From NCBI RefSeq assembly GCF_000718005.1, contig NZ_JODV01000019.1: DNA of 64,000 nt; one strand, 5' to 3'. Source of the DNA: Actinoalloteichus_B caeruleus (GTDB taxonomy: Bacteria > Actinomycetota > Actinomycetes > Mycobacteriales > Pseudonocardiaceae). A program made the translations under genes and the position numbers. How positions within the stretch are numbered: the stretch's first letter is position 1; each line of letters begins with the position of its first letter. Under the pieces are notes generated by a model, which was not told where the DNA came from, searched no databases, and saw only the letters and a list, made by a program, of their open reading frames with translations. Below, in pieces: positions 50,100 through 59,338 of this stretch.

Positions 50100-50474
50100 C
50101 CTGCGCTCCTTTGCGACCTCGGCTGCGGACCGTCTCCAGCCGCGCCGAACGAACATCCGGCACGGTTTCGGGACTCCTGCGGAGAACGCGAGTGCCCCGG
50201 GTCCTGACAGTCGAAAATAGTGCGGGAATCCGGGAAGTCAACGGTTTCCGGCAAGGTTGGGAAAACGCTTACTCGAAGCGCCGGAACCACCCCACGTGAA
50301 CCCTTCCCCTTCCGCCGAACAGCGGTACCGCAGCACCGCGAACACCCTTTCCACGGCCCGAACCCCGCCAGCCGGCGCGGGGAATTCCGGCGGTGGACCT
50401 CGGACGCCGCACCGGGCCGGGGCCGGCCTCCCCCGCCCGCATCGACCCGGCCCCCTCCGGCGGCCCGGCACCGC
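50100..50474. other. upstream region of the pectate lyase gene
   Basis: About 375 bases between two leftward genes. It holds the LacI-type site at 50260-50273 and an AT-richer patch at 50210-50250 that may contain the pectate lyase promoter. No gene was supported. Confidence 0.6.
50260..50273 (-). promoter_or_regulatory. LacI-type operator upstream of the pectate lyase gene
   Basis: On the minus strand the site reads AGTAAGCGTTTTCC, sharing the AA-x-CG-TTTTCC half with the operator at 42535 (GGTAAACGTTTTCC). One arm is imperfect. Position upstream of the pectate lyase start supports regulation. Confidence 0.65.
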
Positions 50475-51230
50475 TCAGCGCAGCCACTCCAGGAGGGTCG
50501 CGGCGTCCCGGGCGAAGGCCGCCGGCGAGTCGTCCCGCACGAACTCCAGCAGCACGTGCCGCCGGGGTCCACCCGCCAACCGATCGAGCACGGGAACCCA
50601 GTGGTCGGCCCGCTCGGCGAGCGGCAGCCGGTCGTGGAAGCCCCCCGGGCCCCAGGAGAACACGTGCGCGCCGTCGATCCGGTCCGACAGCGCCTCGATC
50701 TCCCGCACCGAGACCGCCGGGTCCGGCTCCGCGCCCGGCTGCCAGTAGGAGCGGACCTCAGCCGGGTCGAGCTCGTCGAACAGCCGTCGCGCTGACCCAG
50801 GGTCGTCGGTCAGGGTCCCCGGGTGGTACTCCACCACCACCCGGATCCCCCGGGCGGCCGCCACCTCACCGCACCGCCGGAGGTCGTCGACCACGGCCGC
50901 GCGCCGCTCCGAGTCCACCTCGGCCGAGCCCGCCACCCCGGCCCACACCCGGATCGCGGGAGCCCCCAGTTCCTCGGCCGTCGCCACGACCCGGGCGAAC
51001 TCGCCCGGGTCGGTGTCACCAGCGCGGTAGTAGGAGCCGTACGCCTCGACCTCCAGCCCGGCGTCCGCGCACCGCACCCTGGCGTCGACCGCCCGGTCGA
51101 AGGCGCCGACGGGGACGTGGACGTCACCACCCCAGTGCACCGCCGACAAGCCGTTCGCCGCCGCGAGATCCACGATCTCGGGCACGCCGAGCGACCGGAA
51201 GGTGACCGACACCAGACCTGGTACGAGCAC
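50475..51230 (-). CDS. sugar phosphate isomerase/epimerase-like TIM-barrel protein
   Basis: 251 residues, AP-endonuclease-2/xylose-isomerase-like fold: GLSAVHWGGDVHVP, APAIRVWAGVAG, ARGIRVVVEYHPGTLTDD with metal-binding Glu and His, and YWQPG later. The protein has a metal site and probably isomerises a sugar, but the substrate is unknown. GTG at 51230 is the first start. It follows in the same direction as the pectate lyase, though separated by 375 bases, so it may have its own promoter. Confidence 0.82.
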   Translation of the reverse strand: MLVPGLVSVTFRSLGVPEIVDLAAANGLSAVHWGGDVHVPVGAFDRAVDARVRCADAGLEVEAYGSYYRAGDTDPGEFARVVATAEELGAPAIRVWAGVAGSAEVDSERRAAVVDDLRRCGEVAAARGIRVVVEYHPGTLTDDPGSARRLFDELDPAEVRSYWQPGAEPDPAVSVREIEALSDRIDGAHVFSWGPGGFHDRLPLAERADHWVPVLDRLAGGPRRHVLLEFVRDDSPAAFARDAATLLEWLR

Positions 51231-51541
51231 GAGCGACTCCCTGAATCCGGCCCCGCCCCGCCGGAGGCGGGAACGACGGGACGACGACCAACCGTCCGGA
51301 GCACCCTAACGAGCCACCCGCCCGACGCCGGGCGTTCCGGCCCGGCCGGAACGGGCCCCTCGGCCGGCGACCACCCGTCCGACGGACACCACTCGACGTC
51401 GGACGCGGGTCGCCCCGGTGCGGCGGGTGCGCTTCACCCCACCGGCACCAGAGGGCATGTCCCATATATTCGACGCTGTCCGGCTTCCCCGCCGGCGGGG
51501 GCGCCAGCCCCGAACCGACCTTCGAAGGGAGCGGCGCCCCG
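51231..51541. other. divergent gap before lspA
   Basis: About 310 bases. TATATT at 51465-51470 within an AT-rich patch is a candidate -10 for lspA, without a clear -35. GAAGGGA precedes the lspA start. No gene was supported. Confidence 0.5.
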
Positions 51542-52240
51542 ATGAGCGCAGCGGACGCGACGGACACCGCCGAGGGCACCGTCGGCACCGACCCAGCACC
51601 CGCCGTGACCGGACCGGCCGTGCGCACGGGCGCCCTCCTCGTCGCGGTCACCGTCGTCCTGGGCATCGCCCTCGACCAGCTCACCAAGTGGTGGGCCCTC
51701 GAGGCCCTCGGCGACGGCACGGTCATCCCGCTGCTGCCGACCACCAGCTTCCGGTTGGTCTTCAACCCCGGGGTGGCCTTCGGCATGGGCAGCGAGATCG
51801 GCCCCGCGCTGACGGTCGTGCTGATCGGAGTGGTGCTGTTCCTCATCGGCTGGCTGGTCATGCACGTCCGCAGGCGGGAGGGCCTGGCGAACCAGCTGCT
51901 GCTGGCCGTCGTGGTCGCCGGTGCCTGCGGAAACCTCGCCGACCGGCTGTTCCGCGCCGAGGACGGCCCGCTCACCGGTCACGTCGTCGACTTCATCGCC
52001 GTGGACTGGTTCGCGGTCTTCAACGTCGCGGACATCTTCACCACCTGCGGTGTGCTGGCCTTCGCGGTGCTCGTCTTCTGGCAGGAGGGCCGTCGGCCGG
52101 CCGACGGCGAAGCCGAGGGGGATGGCACGAGCGGAACCGGGACCGCCGCCAGGGGTGACGCGGACGGCACCCCGCCTCCCGCCACCCCCGCTCCCGGCGC
52201 GGAGCGGTCCGCCCTGGGGGGCTCGGCGAGCACGGACTGA
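51542..52240 (+). CDS. lspA: signal peptidase II (prolipoprotein signal peptidase)
   Basis: 232 residues, longer than usual because of an Ala/Thr-rich N-terminus (1-30) and a Gly/Pro-rich C-terminus after residue 185. The four-helix core has the catalytic Asp134 in GNLADRL and Asp164 in FNVADIF, and the conserved FNPGVAFGM. It removes signal peptides from diacylated prolipoproteins in the membrane; several lipoproteins are encoded in this window. ATG at 51542 follows GAAGGGAGC. A perfect hairpin ends the gene. Confidence 0.93.
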   Translation: MSAADATDTAEGTVGTDPAPAVTGPAVRTGALLVAVTVVLGIALDQLTKWWALEALGDGTVIPLLPTTSFRLVFNPGVAFGMGSEIGPALTVVLIGVVLFLIGWLVMHVRRREGLANQLLLAVVVAGACGNLADRLFRAEDGPLTGHVVDFIAVDWFAVFNVADIFTTCGVLAFAVLVFWQEGRRPADGEAEGDGTSGTGTAARGDADGTPPPATPAPGAERSALGGSASTD

Positions 52241-52249
52241 CCCCCTCGG

Positions 52250-52276
52250 CCCGCACGGTCACCACGACCGTGCGGG
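52250..52276. terminator. bidirectional terminator hairpin
   Basis: CCCGCACGGTC-ACCAC-GACCGTGCGGG: a perfect 11-bp stem between the convergent lspA and DUF2264 genes. Confidence 0.8.
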
Positions 52277-52299
52277 ACGTGCCGGCGCGGCGGGGGTGA

Positions 52300-54306
52300 T
52301 CAGGGCAGTGGGACCGTGTGCGCCTGCCCGTCCGGCCACTCCACGGCGACCTGCCCGCCCCGCTCGACGAGCGCGACCCGGGGAGGACGCCCGCCGTCGC
52401 CGGGCTCCCCGCGTCCGGCCCCCGGCACCGGCTCGGCGTCCCCCACCAGACCGACCACCACCCAGTACCACCGCCCCGGCCGCACCGAGGACGTGGTGGC
52501 GGCGGGCACCGCGTGCCGGGAGCCGAGCGCGGAACGGCCCTGCCCGGTGATCGTGCCCACGGCCCAGTCGGCGTCGGCGGGGCCGGGTCCGGCCAGCAGG
52601 CTGCGGAGACCTCCCGCGCTCGCCTCCACCCCCCCGGCCGTCCGCCGTTCGGTCGGCGCGGAGTCCCCGGCCACCGGCCACCCGGTGATCCGCAACCGGA
52701 GTGCCCCGCCGGACGGCGCACCGCCCTCGGGGCGATCCGTGCCCGGCGCGTCGACCCGGACCAACCGCACCTCCCACGGGCCGCGCACCACCGACCCGAC
52801 CGTCAACCAGGGACCCGGGACCAGGTCACCGTCCTCCCCGCCCTCGACCGACGACCAGTGGGCCCGGTGGCGGGAGAACGCCGACAGGGCACCCCCGGCA
52901 CGGACTCCCAGCGACTGGACGGGAGGCCGGTGGGAGGGCCGCCCCTCGGCGTCGAGCAGCACGACGGCCGAGTCCACCGGCTCGGCGACCAGCCCACGCC
53001 CCGGGCGCAGTCCAGTGTCGGGGTCCTGCACGGTCGCGGTCGCCGTGGAGAACCCGTAGGCGGTGTAGACGGGGCGGTCGACAGCGGGTTCGTCGGTCGC
53101 CGCGCGGTCCGTGCCGTGGTTGACCACCCGGACGATCCCGTCCGCGCTGGTCCCGGAGACCAGCCAGCCGGGGGCCGGCAGCGCACGGGCCACGTCCCCC
53201 CGCTCGATGGCCATCGGTTCCTCGACGGCGGTCCACACCGGGTGGTCCCCGGGCAACAGCAGCCCGGCCATCCCCTTGCTCGCCCAGTAGGGCGAACCGG
53301 GGCCCGAATACCACTGGGCCAGCGGCGGGAACGGGCCGTGCCACCCCGTCGTGAGCAGGTCGTCGGTGTCGAGCGCCCCCCGGTCGAGGAAGTACCGGAC
53401 CGTGCCGCTCGCCCACCTCCGCAGCTGGCCGGCGGGCAACGGGGAGCAGTCGAACAAGGCCGCCGTCCACACCGGGGCGAGCGTCGCCCAGCGGTAGGTC
53501 AACGACCGGCCCTGGAAGAGCGGCGCCCCGTCCCCGCCCACCAGGGTGGCGTAGTCGCCGAGGAAGGACCGAAGCCGGTCCTGGTAGCGCGCCCGCAGCT
53601 CGGCCACCCCCGGCTCGGTGCCTCCCGACATCCGGCAGTACCAGAGCGGGTAGAAGTGGAAGGCCCAGGCGCAGTAGTGGTCGAAGGAACGGCGTCCGCC
53701 GTCGGTGTACCAGCCACCGCCCCGATGCCACGAATCGGTCATGGCGCAGTTGCGCTCGATGTCCTCCCGCGACCACGGACCGCCGACGGAGCGGAGGAAG
53801 GCCTCCACGATCGTCTGGAACCAGACCCAGTTGCTGTCGACCGGGGGCTCTCCCACGAACGGGGCGAACCAGGCCACCACCTGGTCCCGGACCCGCTGGT
53901 CGAGGCGGTCCCACAACCAGGGCCGGGTCTCGTGCAACGCGATCGCCACCGACGCGGCCTCCACCCTCGCCTGCCGCAGCTCGGTCAGCCGGGGCCACCG
54001 CTCGGGGTGGTCGGGATCGGTGCCGTTGGCCAGCCCACGGGCGTACCAGCCCAGCAGGTCGTGGGGGTCGGTCCCGCCCGCCCCGGCGACCCGGAAGGCC
54101 GCGGACAGGAACGTCCGCGCGAAGCCCTCCAACCCGTCGCTCCACTCCCCGGAGCGGGACGCCGTCCCGGGTAACCGGACGAGCGCGGACGAGGCCGAGG
54201 CGTGCGGCCGCACCGCGAGCAGCAGCCGATCAGCCAGGTCCTCCCAGTGCGCGCGTGTCCACCCCGTGTAGGGCGAGAGCGCGCGGTCCTCCCCGGTCAG
54301 CGACAC
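52300..54306 (-). CDS. DUF2264 domain protein
   Basis: 668 residues. The N-terminal (alpha/alpha) barrel-like half contains WYARGLANGTDPDHPERWPR, VDSNWVWFQTIVEAFLRSVG, GGGWYTDGGRRSFDHYCAWAFHFYPLWYCRM and YRWATLAPVWTAALFD, as in DUF2264 proteins; the C-terminal half is beta-rich. DUF2264 members often lie in polysaccharide utilisation loci, but no activity is established to my knowledge. GTG at 54306 has GGAAGGGG 6 bases upstream, and is preferred over the earlier in-frame GTG at 54360. It is divergent from the second sugar-binding gene across the operator at 54414. Confidence 0.85.
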   Translation of the reverse strand: MSLTGEDRALSPYTGWTRAHWEDLADRLLLAVRPHASASSALVRLPGTASRSGEWSDGLEGFARTFLSAAFRVAGAGGTDPHDLLGWYARGLANGTDPDHPERWPRLTELRQARVEAASVAIALHETRPWLWDRLDQRVRDQVVAWFAPFVGEPPVDSNWVWFQTIVEAFLRSVGGPWSREDIERNCAMTDSWHRGGGWYTDGGRRSFDHYCAWAFHFYPLWYCRMSGGTEPGVAELRARYQDRLRSFLGDYATLVGGDGAPLFQGRSLTYRWATLAPVWTAALFDCSPLPAGQLRRWASGTVRYFLDRGALDTDDLLTTGWHGPFPPLAQWYSGPGSPYWASKGMAGLLLPGDHPVWTAVEEPMAIERGDVARALPAPGWLVSGTSADGIVRVVNHGTDRAATDEPAVDRPVYTAYGFSTATATVQDPDTGLRPGRGLVAEPVDSAVVLLDAEGRPSHRPPVQSLGVRAGGALSAFSRHRAHWSSVEGGEDGDLVPGPWLTVGSVVRGPWEVRLVRVDAPGTDRPEGGAPSGGALRLRITGWPVAGDSAPTERRTAGGVEASAGGLRSLLAGPGPADADWAVGTITGQGRSALGSRHAVPAATTSSVRPGRWYWVVVGLVGDAEPVPGAGRGEPGDGGRPPRVALVERGGQVAVEWPDGQAHTVPLP

Positions 54307-54408
54307 GTCGACAGCCCCTTCCGTTGCGGTTCGGGCCACGGTAGCGACGAAACGCCGCACCCCACCCCCACGGGCGCTGACCGCATCCGGTCAAGGTCGA
54401 TGACGTGA

Positions 54409-54436
54409 TTGACGGAAAACGTTTCCATACTAGTTT
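54409..54436 (+). promoter_or_regulatory. promoter with embedded LacI-type operator
   Basis: -35 TTGACG (54409-54414), 16-bp spacer, -10 TAGTTT (54431-54436). GGAAAACGTTTCC (54414-54426) with palindromic core AAACGTTT sits inside the spacer, so a bound repressor would block RNA polymerase. It also lies between divergent genes and may control the DUF2264 gene. Confidence 0.8.
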
Positions 54437-54487
54437 TCCAGGCACGGGTCCGGCGACGCGGCCGCGCCCGAACCGAGGAGAACCGCG

Positions 54488-55795
54488 ATGCGCGCTGACG
54501 TACCCCTGCGGGGTGGAAGCCGAACCACGACGACCACGGCCCTGCTCGCGAGCCTGGCGGTCACCGGAACCCTGGGCCTCGCCGCCTGCGGGTCGACCGC
54601 CGACGACTCCGGCACGGCGACCATCCACTTCACCTGGTACGGCAACGACGACCGGGCGAACGCCACCATGGAGGCGGTCGAGCTCTTCGAGAGCCGACAC
54701 GAGGGCATCACCGTGGAGACCTCCTTCTCCGGGTTCGACTCCTACTTCGAGAAGATGTCGACCCAGATCGCCGGTGGCAGCGCACCGGACGTCCTGCAGA
54801 TGGACGCCGGCTACCTGCGCGAGTACGCGGAACGCGGCGCCCTCGCCGACCTCGACGACTTCACCGGTGACGTCCTCGACATCGACGACGTCGACCCGGC
54901 CGGCCTCCGGTCCGGGGAGACCGGGGACGGGCGCTTCGCCGTCCCGCTGGGCCGCAGCACCCAGACCGTCGCCTACAACTCGCGGGTGTGGGCCGAGGCC
55001 GGACTCGAACCACCCGAGATGGGCTGGACGTGGGACGACCTGCGGGCGGCCGCCCGCACCATCAGCGAACACACCGACGGGGAGGTCCACGGGCTCACCG
55101 ATCCCGGCTGGGCGATCGACTGGTTCCAGTTCTGGCTCCTCCAGGACGGCAAGATCCTTTACACCGACGACGGTGAAATCGGTTTCACCGAGGAGGACCT
55201 CGTCGACTACTGGACCTACACGCAGGAGATGCGGGACGAGGGCGCGGCGACCCCCGTGGAGATCACCACCCAGATCAGCGGGAACCTCGACACGTCCCCG
55301 CTGGCGTCCGGCACCGCCGGCGCCGAACTGAGCTACCTCGGGAGCTCGGCCGGGTTCTTCCCGATCCTCGGCGAGGAGATGGCCTTGGCGCCGTGGCCGA
55401 GCCGCAACGGCGAGTACGGGGCGTACGCCTCCACCTCGATCCAGATCAGCGTCAGCGCCGGCACCGAGCACCCGCGCGAGTCCGCGATGCTGGTGGACTT
55501 CCTCATGAACGACGTCGAAGCCGGCCGCATCCTGGGCACCACCCGGGGGACCCCGCCGAACGCCGAGGTGCGCGCGGCCGTCGCGGAGGACCTGTCCGGC
55601 GTTGAGGAGCTGCTCTTCGAGTTCGAGGAGAGCGTGTCCGACGCCCTCGGGGAGGCCCCGCCCCCACCCCCGCGGGGCTCCGGTTCGTTGAAGCGCAACT
55701 TCAGCCGGATCTACGACTCGGTCAACTTCGGCAACCTCACCGTCGAGGAGGGCGCCGCCCAGCTGATGACCGAAGCCCGCCAGCTGATCACCTGA
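54488..55795 (+). CDS. second ABC sugar-binding lipoprotein
   Basis: 435 residues. Signal peptide with lipobox LAAC (Cys about 36), then the same SBP core as the protein at 42628: ATIHFTWYGNDDRANATMEAVELFESRHEGITV, APDVLQMDAGYLREYAERGALADL, GWTWDDLRAA. Near the C-terminus a proline run EAPPPPPRG is followed by SLKRNFSRIYDSVNFGN, nearly as in the other two SBPs. It is preceded by GAGGAGAACC and lies upstream of the exo-rhamnogalacturonan-lyase gene, without permease genes of its own, so it may use the permeases encoded at 43977 and 44942. Confidence 0.92.
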   Translation: MRADVPLRGGSRTTTTTALLASLAVTGTLGLAACGSTADDSGTATIHFTWYGNDDRANATMEAVELFESRHEGITVETSFSGFDSYFEKMSTQIAGGSAPDVLQMDAGYLREYAERGALADLDDFTGDVLDIDDVDPAGLRSGETGDGRFAVPLGRSTQTVAYNSRVWAEAGLEPPEMGWTWDDLRAAARTISEHTDGEVHGLTDPGWAIDWFQFWLLQDGKILYTDDGEIGFTEEDLVDYWTYTQEMRDEGAATPVEITTQISGNLDTSPLASGTAGAELSYLGSSAGFFPILGEEMALAPWPSRNGEYGAYASTSIQISVSAGTEHPRESAMLVDFLMNDVEAGRILGTTRGTPPNAEVRAAVAEDLSGVEELLFEFEESVSDALGEAPPPPPRGSGSLKRNFSRIYDSVNFGNLTVEEGAAQLMTEARQLIT

Positions 55796-55894
55796 CCGAC
55801 CCCGGCTGGCCACTGCCCCGGCGGGCCGAGGACCAGCACATCCCACCCGGTCCCACCCTCCCCCCAGCCCCCAACGACGAGGAGCTGATCACCG

Positions 55895-58609
55895 ATGACC
55901 GGTTTCGCCAGACGCACCTTCATGCAGGGCACCGCGGCGGTCGGAGCGGCCACCCAACTGCCGTGGCTGCTCGCCCCCCAGGCCACCGCCGCAGACGGTG
56001 AGGACGTCCCCGCCGCCAGACCCGCCCCCATCCGGTGGTTGGAGTCCACCCCCACCGAGAACGTGGGCAGCACCTGGGGGGTGTCCTGGCCGAAGGGAAC
56101 GCTGCCCGCCGACCAGTCCTTCTCCCTCCGCACCGCCGGCGGCGACCGAGTCCCGGTGCAGACCTGGCCGATCGGCTACTGGCCGGACGGGTCGCTGAAG
56201 TGGTCGGCCTGCGCGATCGGCGCCGCCGCCCCCGCCGCCGAGGAGTACGTCCTCGAACCAGGGGCCGGCCTGGCACCCCGCACGAAGGTGCGGGTCACCG
56301 AACGCGCCGACCACGTCATGGTCGACACCGGGGTCCTGCGCTGCCGGATCAACCGCTCCGGCACCACCCTCATCGCCTCCATGAGCCGAGGGGGACGGGA
56401 GATCGCGCGGGGCGGGGAACTGGTCTGCCAGTGGCAGGACGGCGTCGAGGACTCCGAGGACGGCAGCACCCGCCGGGCCAGGTTCGTCAGCCACATCGAC
56501 AGCGTCGAGGTGGAGCAGGACGGCCCGATCCGGGCGGTCGTGCGGATCACCGGCACCCACCGCGGCCAGCGAGGCCGCGAGTGGCTGCCCTTCACCGTCC
56601 GGCTCTACCTCTACGCCGGCGCCGAACACGTCCGGATGATGCACACCTTCGTGTTCGACTCCGACGGCTCCTCCGACTTCATCCGGGCCCTGGGCATCCG
56701 GTTCCGCGTGGTGATGCGCGACCAACCGCACGACCGGCACGTCCGCCTCGTCGGCGACGGGCACGGCCTGCTCTCCGAGGCGGTGCGAGGACTGACCGGG
56801 CTGCGCCGGGACCCCGGCCAGGAGGTGCGGGACGCGCAGGTGGCCGGACGGGCCACCCCGCCCGTCGACACCTTCCCCGACAACGTGCGGACCCGACTGC
56901 ACCTGATCCCGACCTGGGGGGACTTCACCCTCGCCCAGCTCACCTCCGAGGGCTTCCAGATCCGCAAACGCACCAGCCCAGGGCACGCCTGGATCACCGT
57001 CGACTCCGGTCACCGGGCCGCCGGCTTCGGGTACGTCGGCGGGGTCAGCGGCGGACTCGGCTTCGGCATGCGCGACTTCTGGCAGAAGTGCCCCACCCAG
57101 CTGGACGTCCGAGGGGCCGCCGGGGACGAGGCCGAGGTGACCGTCTGGCTGTGGTCCCCCGACGCCCCGCCGATGGACGTGCGGTTCTACCACGACGGCC
57201 TCGGCATGGACGACTACCCCGAGCAACGCGAGGGCCTGGAGATCACCTACGAGGACTACGAGCCGGGTTTCGGCACCGCCGAGGGCATCGCCAGGACGAG
57301 CGAACTGATGTTCTGGGCGTTGGACGCGACCCCCGAGGCGGACCGCCTGGTGGCGATGGCCGACACCGTCCGCACGCCCCCGCAGCTGGTGACCACGCCC
57401 GAACACCACCACCGGGCCGGGGTGTTCGGCGACTGGGCCCCCGTCGACCGGTCCACCCCGGAACGCGCCGAGATCGAGGACCGGCTCGACTTCCTCTTCG
57501 AGTTCCACCGCGACCAGGTCGACCAGCACCACTGGTACGGGTTCTGGGACTACGGCGACGTCATGCACACCTACGACGGGGACCGGCACACCTGGCGGTA
57601 CGACATCGGCGGGTACGCGTGGGACAACTCCGAACTCTCGCCTGACCTGTGGCTCTGGTACTCCTACCTGCGCAGCGGCCGGGCCGACGTCTTCCGAATG
57701 GCCGAGGCGATGACCCGGCACACCGGGGAGACCGACGTCTACCACTCCGGCCCCTACGCCGGGCTCGGCACGCGCCACAACGTGCAGCACTGGGGGTGCA
57801 GCGCCAAGCAGGTGCGGATCAGCACGGTCGCCTACCGGCGCTTCTACTACTTCCTCACCGCCGACGAACGCGTCGGCGACCTCATGCGCGAGCTCGTCGA
57901 CGCCGACCGGACCTTCCTGACCCTCGACCCGATCCGCAAGATCCGCGAGGGCGAGTACGCCCCGGACCCGAACGCCCTCGCCATCGGCCTGGGCACCGAC
58001 TGGGGGGCGCTGTCCGCCGCCTGGCTGGCCGAGTGGGAACGGGGCGGCGACGACACCTACCGGGACAAGCTGCTGACCAGCATGCGCACCATCGGGGAGC
58101 TCTCCAGGGGCTTCTTCACCGACGACGTCCGCTACGACATGGACACCGGGGCGTACAGCTCGGACTCCGACGTGGCCAGGGCCTCCCACCTCAGCGCCGT
58201 GCACGGCCTCACCGAGATCTGCTCCGAACTGGTGAGGCTCGTGCCGGAGGAGACCGGGTTCGCCGAGGCATGGTTGGGGTACTGCCGGCTGTACAACGCC
58301 TCGCGAGAGGAGCAGGAGGCCGAACTGGGACGACACCTGGGGAACCTCAACCTCCGGCAGGCGCACTGCCGGCTCACCGCCTACGCGGCGAACCGGCTCG
58401 GGGACGAGGACCTGGCCCAGCGCGCCAAGGAGGAGTTCTACCGGGGCGAGGCCGGCTACCCCCGGGACCTGACCTGGGAACGACGCCGCGTGGAAGGCCC
58501 GTCCGCGCTGAACCCGGTGGACGAGACCGACTTCGTGTCCACCAATGCCAGCGCCCAGTACGGCCTGGCCGCCATCCAGACGCTGGCCCTGGTACCCGAC
58601 CGGTTCTGA
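55895..58609 (+). CDS. Tat-exported exo-rhamnogalacturonan lyase-like protein (PcRGLX/PL26 type)
   Basis: 904 residues. The N-terminus FARRTFMQGTAAVGAATQL is a twin-arginine signal (RRTFM at 6-10). The mature protein has a RIFT-barrel-like N-terminal part (about 35-420: VGSTWGVSWPKGTLPADQSF, DGSLKWSACAIGA) and a long helical-barrel part (about 480-880: HHWYGFWDYGDVMHTYD, RYDIGGYAWDNSELSPDLWLWYSYL, FYYFLTADERVGDLM). This fits exo-rhamnogalacturonan lyases (YetA/PcRGLX, PL26). It would release unsaturated GalA-Rha from rhamnogalacturonan-I ends. AGGAG lies upstream. A perfect terminator follows. Catalytic residues were not verified. Confidence 0.82.
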   Translation: MTGFARRTFMQGTAAVGAATQLPWLLAPQATAADGEDVPAARPAPIRWLESTPTENVGSTWGVSWPKGTLPADQSFSLRTAGGDRVPVQTWPIGYWPDGSLKWSACAIGAAAPAAEEYVLEPGAGLAPRTKVRVTERADHVMVDTGVLRCRINRSGTTLIASMSRGGREIARGGELVCQWQDGVEDSEDGSTRRARFVSHIDSVEVEQDGPIRAVVRITGTHRGQRGREWLPFTVRLYLYAGAEHVRMMHTFVFDSDGSSDFIRALGIRFRVVMRDQPHDRHVRLVGDGHGLLSEAVRGLTGLRRDPGQEVRDAQVAGRATPPVDTFPDNVRTRLHLIPTWGDFTLAQLTSEGFQIRKRTSPGHAWITVDSGHRAAGFGYVGGVSGGLGFGMRDFWQKCPTQLDVRGAAGDEAEVTVWLWSPDAPPMDVRFYHDGLGMDDYPEQREGLEITYEDYEPGFGTAEGIARTSELMFWALDATPEADRLVAMADTVRTPPQLVTTPEHHHRAGVFGDWAPVDRSTPERAEIEDRLDFLFEFHRDQVDQHHWYGFWDYGDVMHTYDGDRHTWRYDIGGYAWDNSELSPDLWLWYSYLRSGRADVFRMAEAMTRHTGETDVYHSGPYAGLGTRHNVQHWGCSAKQVRISTVAYRRFYYFLTADERVGDLMRELVDADRTFLTLDPIRKIREGEYAPDPNALAIGLGTDWGALSAAWLAEWERGGDDTYRDKLLTSMRTIGELSRGFFTDDVRYDMDTGAYSSDSDVARASHLSAVHGLTEICSELVRLVPEETGFAEAWLGYCRLYNASREEQEAELGRHLGNLNLRQAHCRLTAYAANRLGDEDLAQRAKEEFYRGEAGYPRDLTWERRRVEGPSALNPVDETDFVSTNASAQYGLAAIQTLALVPDRF

Positions 58610-58630
58610 CGTCCACCGAACCCGCCCGAC

Positions 58631-58658
58631 GGCGTCCCCGGGGCCTCCCGGGGACGCC
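58631..58658 (+). terminator. terminator hairpin after the PL26-like gene
   Basis: GGCGTCCCCGGG-GCCT-CCCGGGGACGCC: a perfect 12-bp stem, 22 bases after the stop codon. Confidence 0.85.
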
Positions 58659-58895
58659 GCGGACCACGCTGCCCCGCCCGCACCCACCCGTGCCCGCCGA
58701 TCCACGGCCACCCGCCGCCCCTCGCCGCCGCCCCTCCTGGCGGGGTTCGGCGACCGGGGCACCACGAGCCGCCCGACGTCCGCCCCGCCCGGGGACGGGT
58801 AAGGACCTCCCGGACCGCCGATCGTGGGCGGTTGCCCGATGTGCGGGCCCCCTCCTTACCCCCACTCTCGACGGTGGAGAGAGGGAGGTCATCAC

Positions 58896-59144
58896 ATGTG
58901 GGAGTCGATCGACACGCGGTGGCAGGAGGTCCGGGAGGTCCAGCGGGACCGCCGCGCCGAGGGGGCCTGGTACCGGACGAGGCTGCGGCCCAGCCGCCGA
59001 CGCGCCCCCGAGTCCCCCGTCAGGGCGGACCGCCACGTCAGGGCGGCCGGCGACGAGGCCGGGACGACGGAGCGGCCCGGAGAGCCGACCACCGGTGAGG
59101 CACGCGCGCCCCGCCGCGCCCAGCCCGTCGCGGAGCTGGTGTGA
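58896..59144 (+). CDS. small charged hypothetical protein
   Basis: 82 residues, not recognised. It starts MWESIDTRWQEVREVQRDRRAEGAWYRTRL, an amphipathic, charged helix, followed by an Arg/Pro/Ala-rich tail. GGGAGG lies about 11 bases before the ATG, which is better than for most spurious frames here, and it ends two bases into the open frame of the LAL gene. Possibly a small regulator or an unrelated orphan. Low codon constraint in the second half lowers confidence. Confidence 0.5.
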   Translation: MWESIDTRWQEVREVQRDRRAEGAWYRTRLRPSRRRAPESPVRADRHVRAAGDEAGTTERPGEPTTGEARAPRRAQPVAELV

Positions 59145-59338
59145 TCCCGGCCGACGGCGGCACCGGGGGCGACGGCGCGCTGCTGGTCCGACGGGCGGCG
59201 ATGACCCTCCTCGCCAGGAAGGGGGCCGCGCGGACGCATCCGGCCGGTGTCCAGTGGCTCGGGCCGGCAGCGGATCGGGTGGAGAACGCGGGCGATGCCA
59301 CCGCCCGGCCGCCGCTGCGGCCCGTGGGATCATTCGAC

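Noticed and set aside
55889..58765. Leftward 958-codon open frame over the PL26-like gene
   Set aside because: Val/Gly/Pro-rich shadow of a well-supported gene; no recognisable domain.
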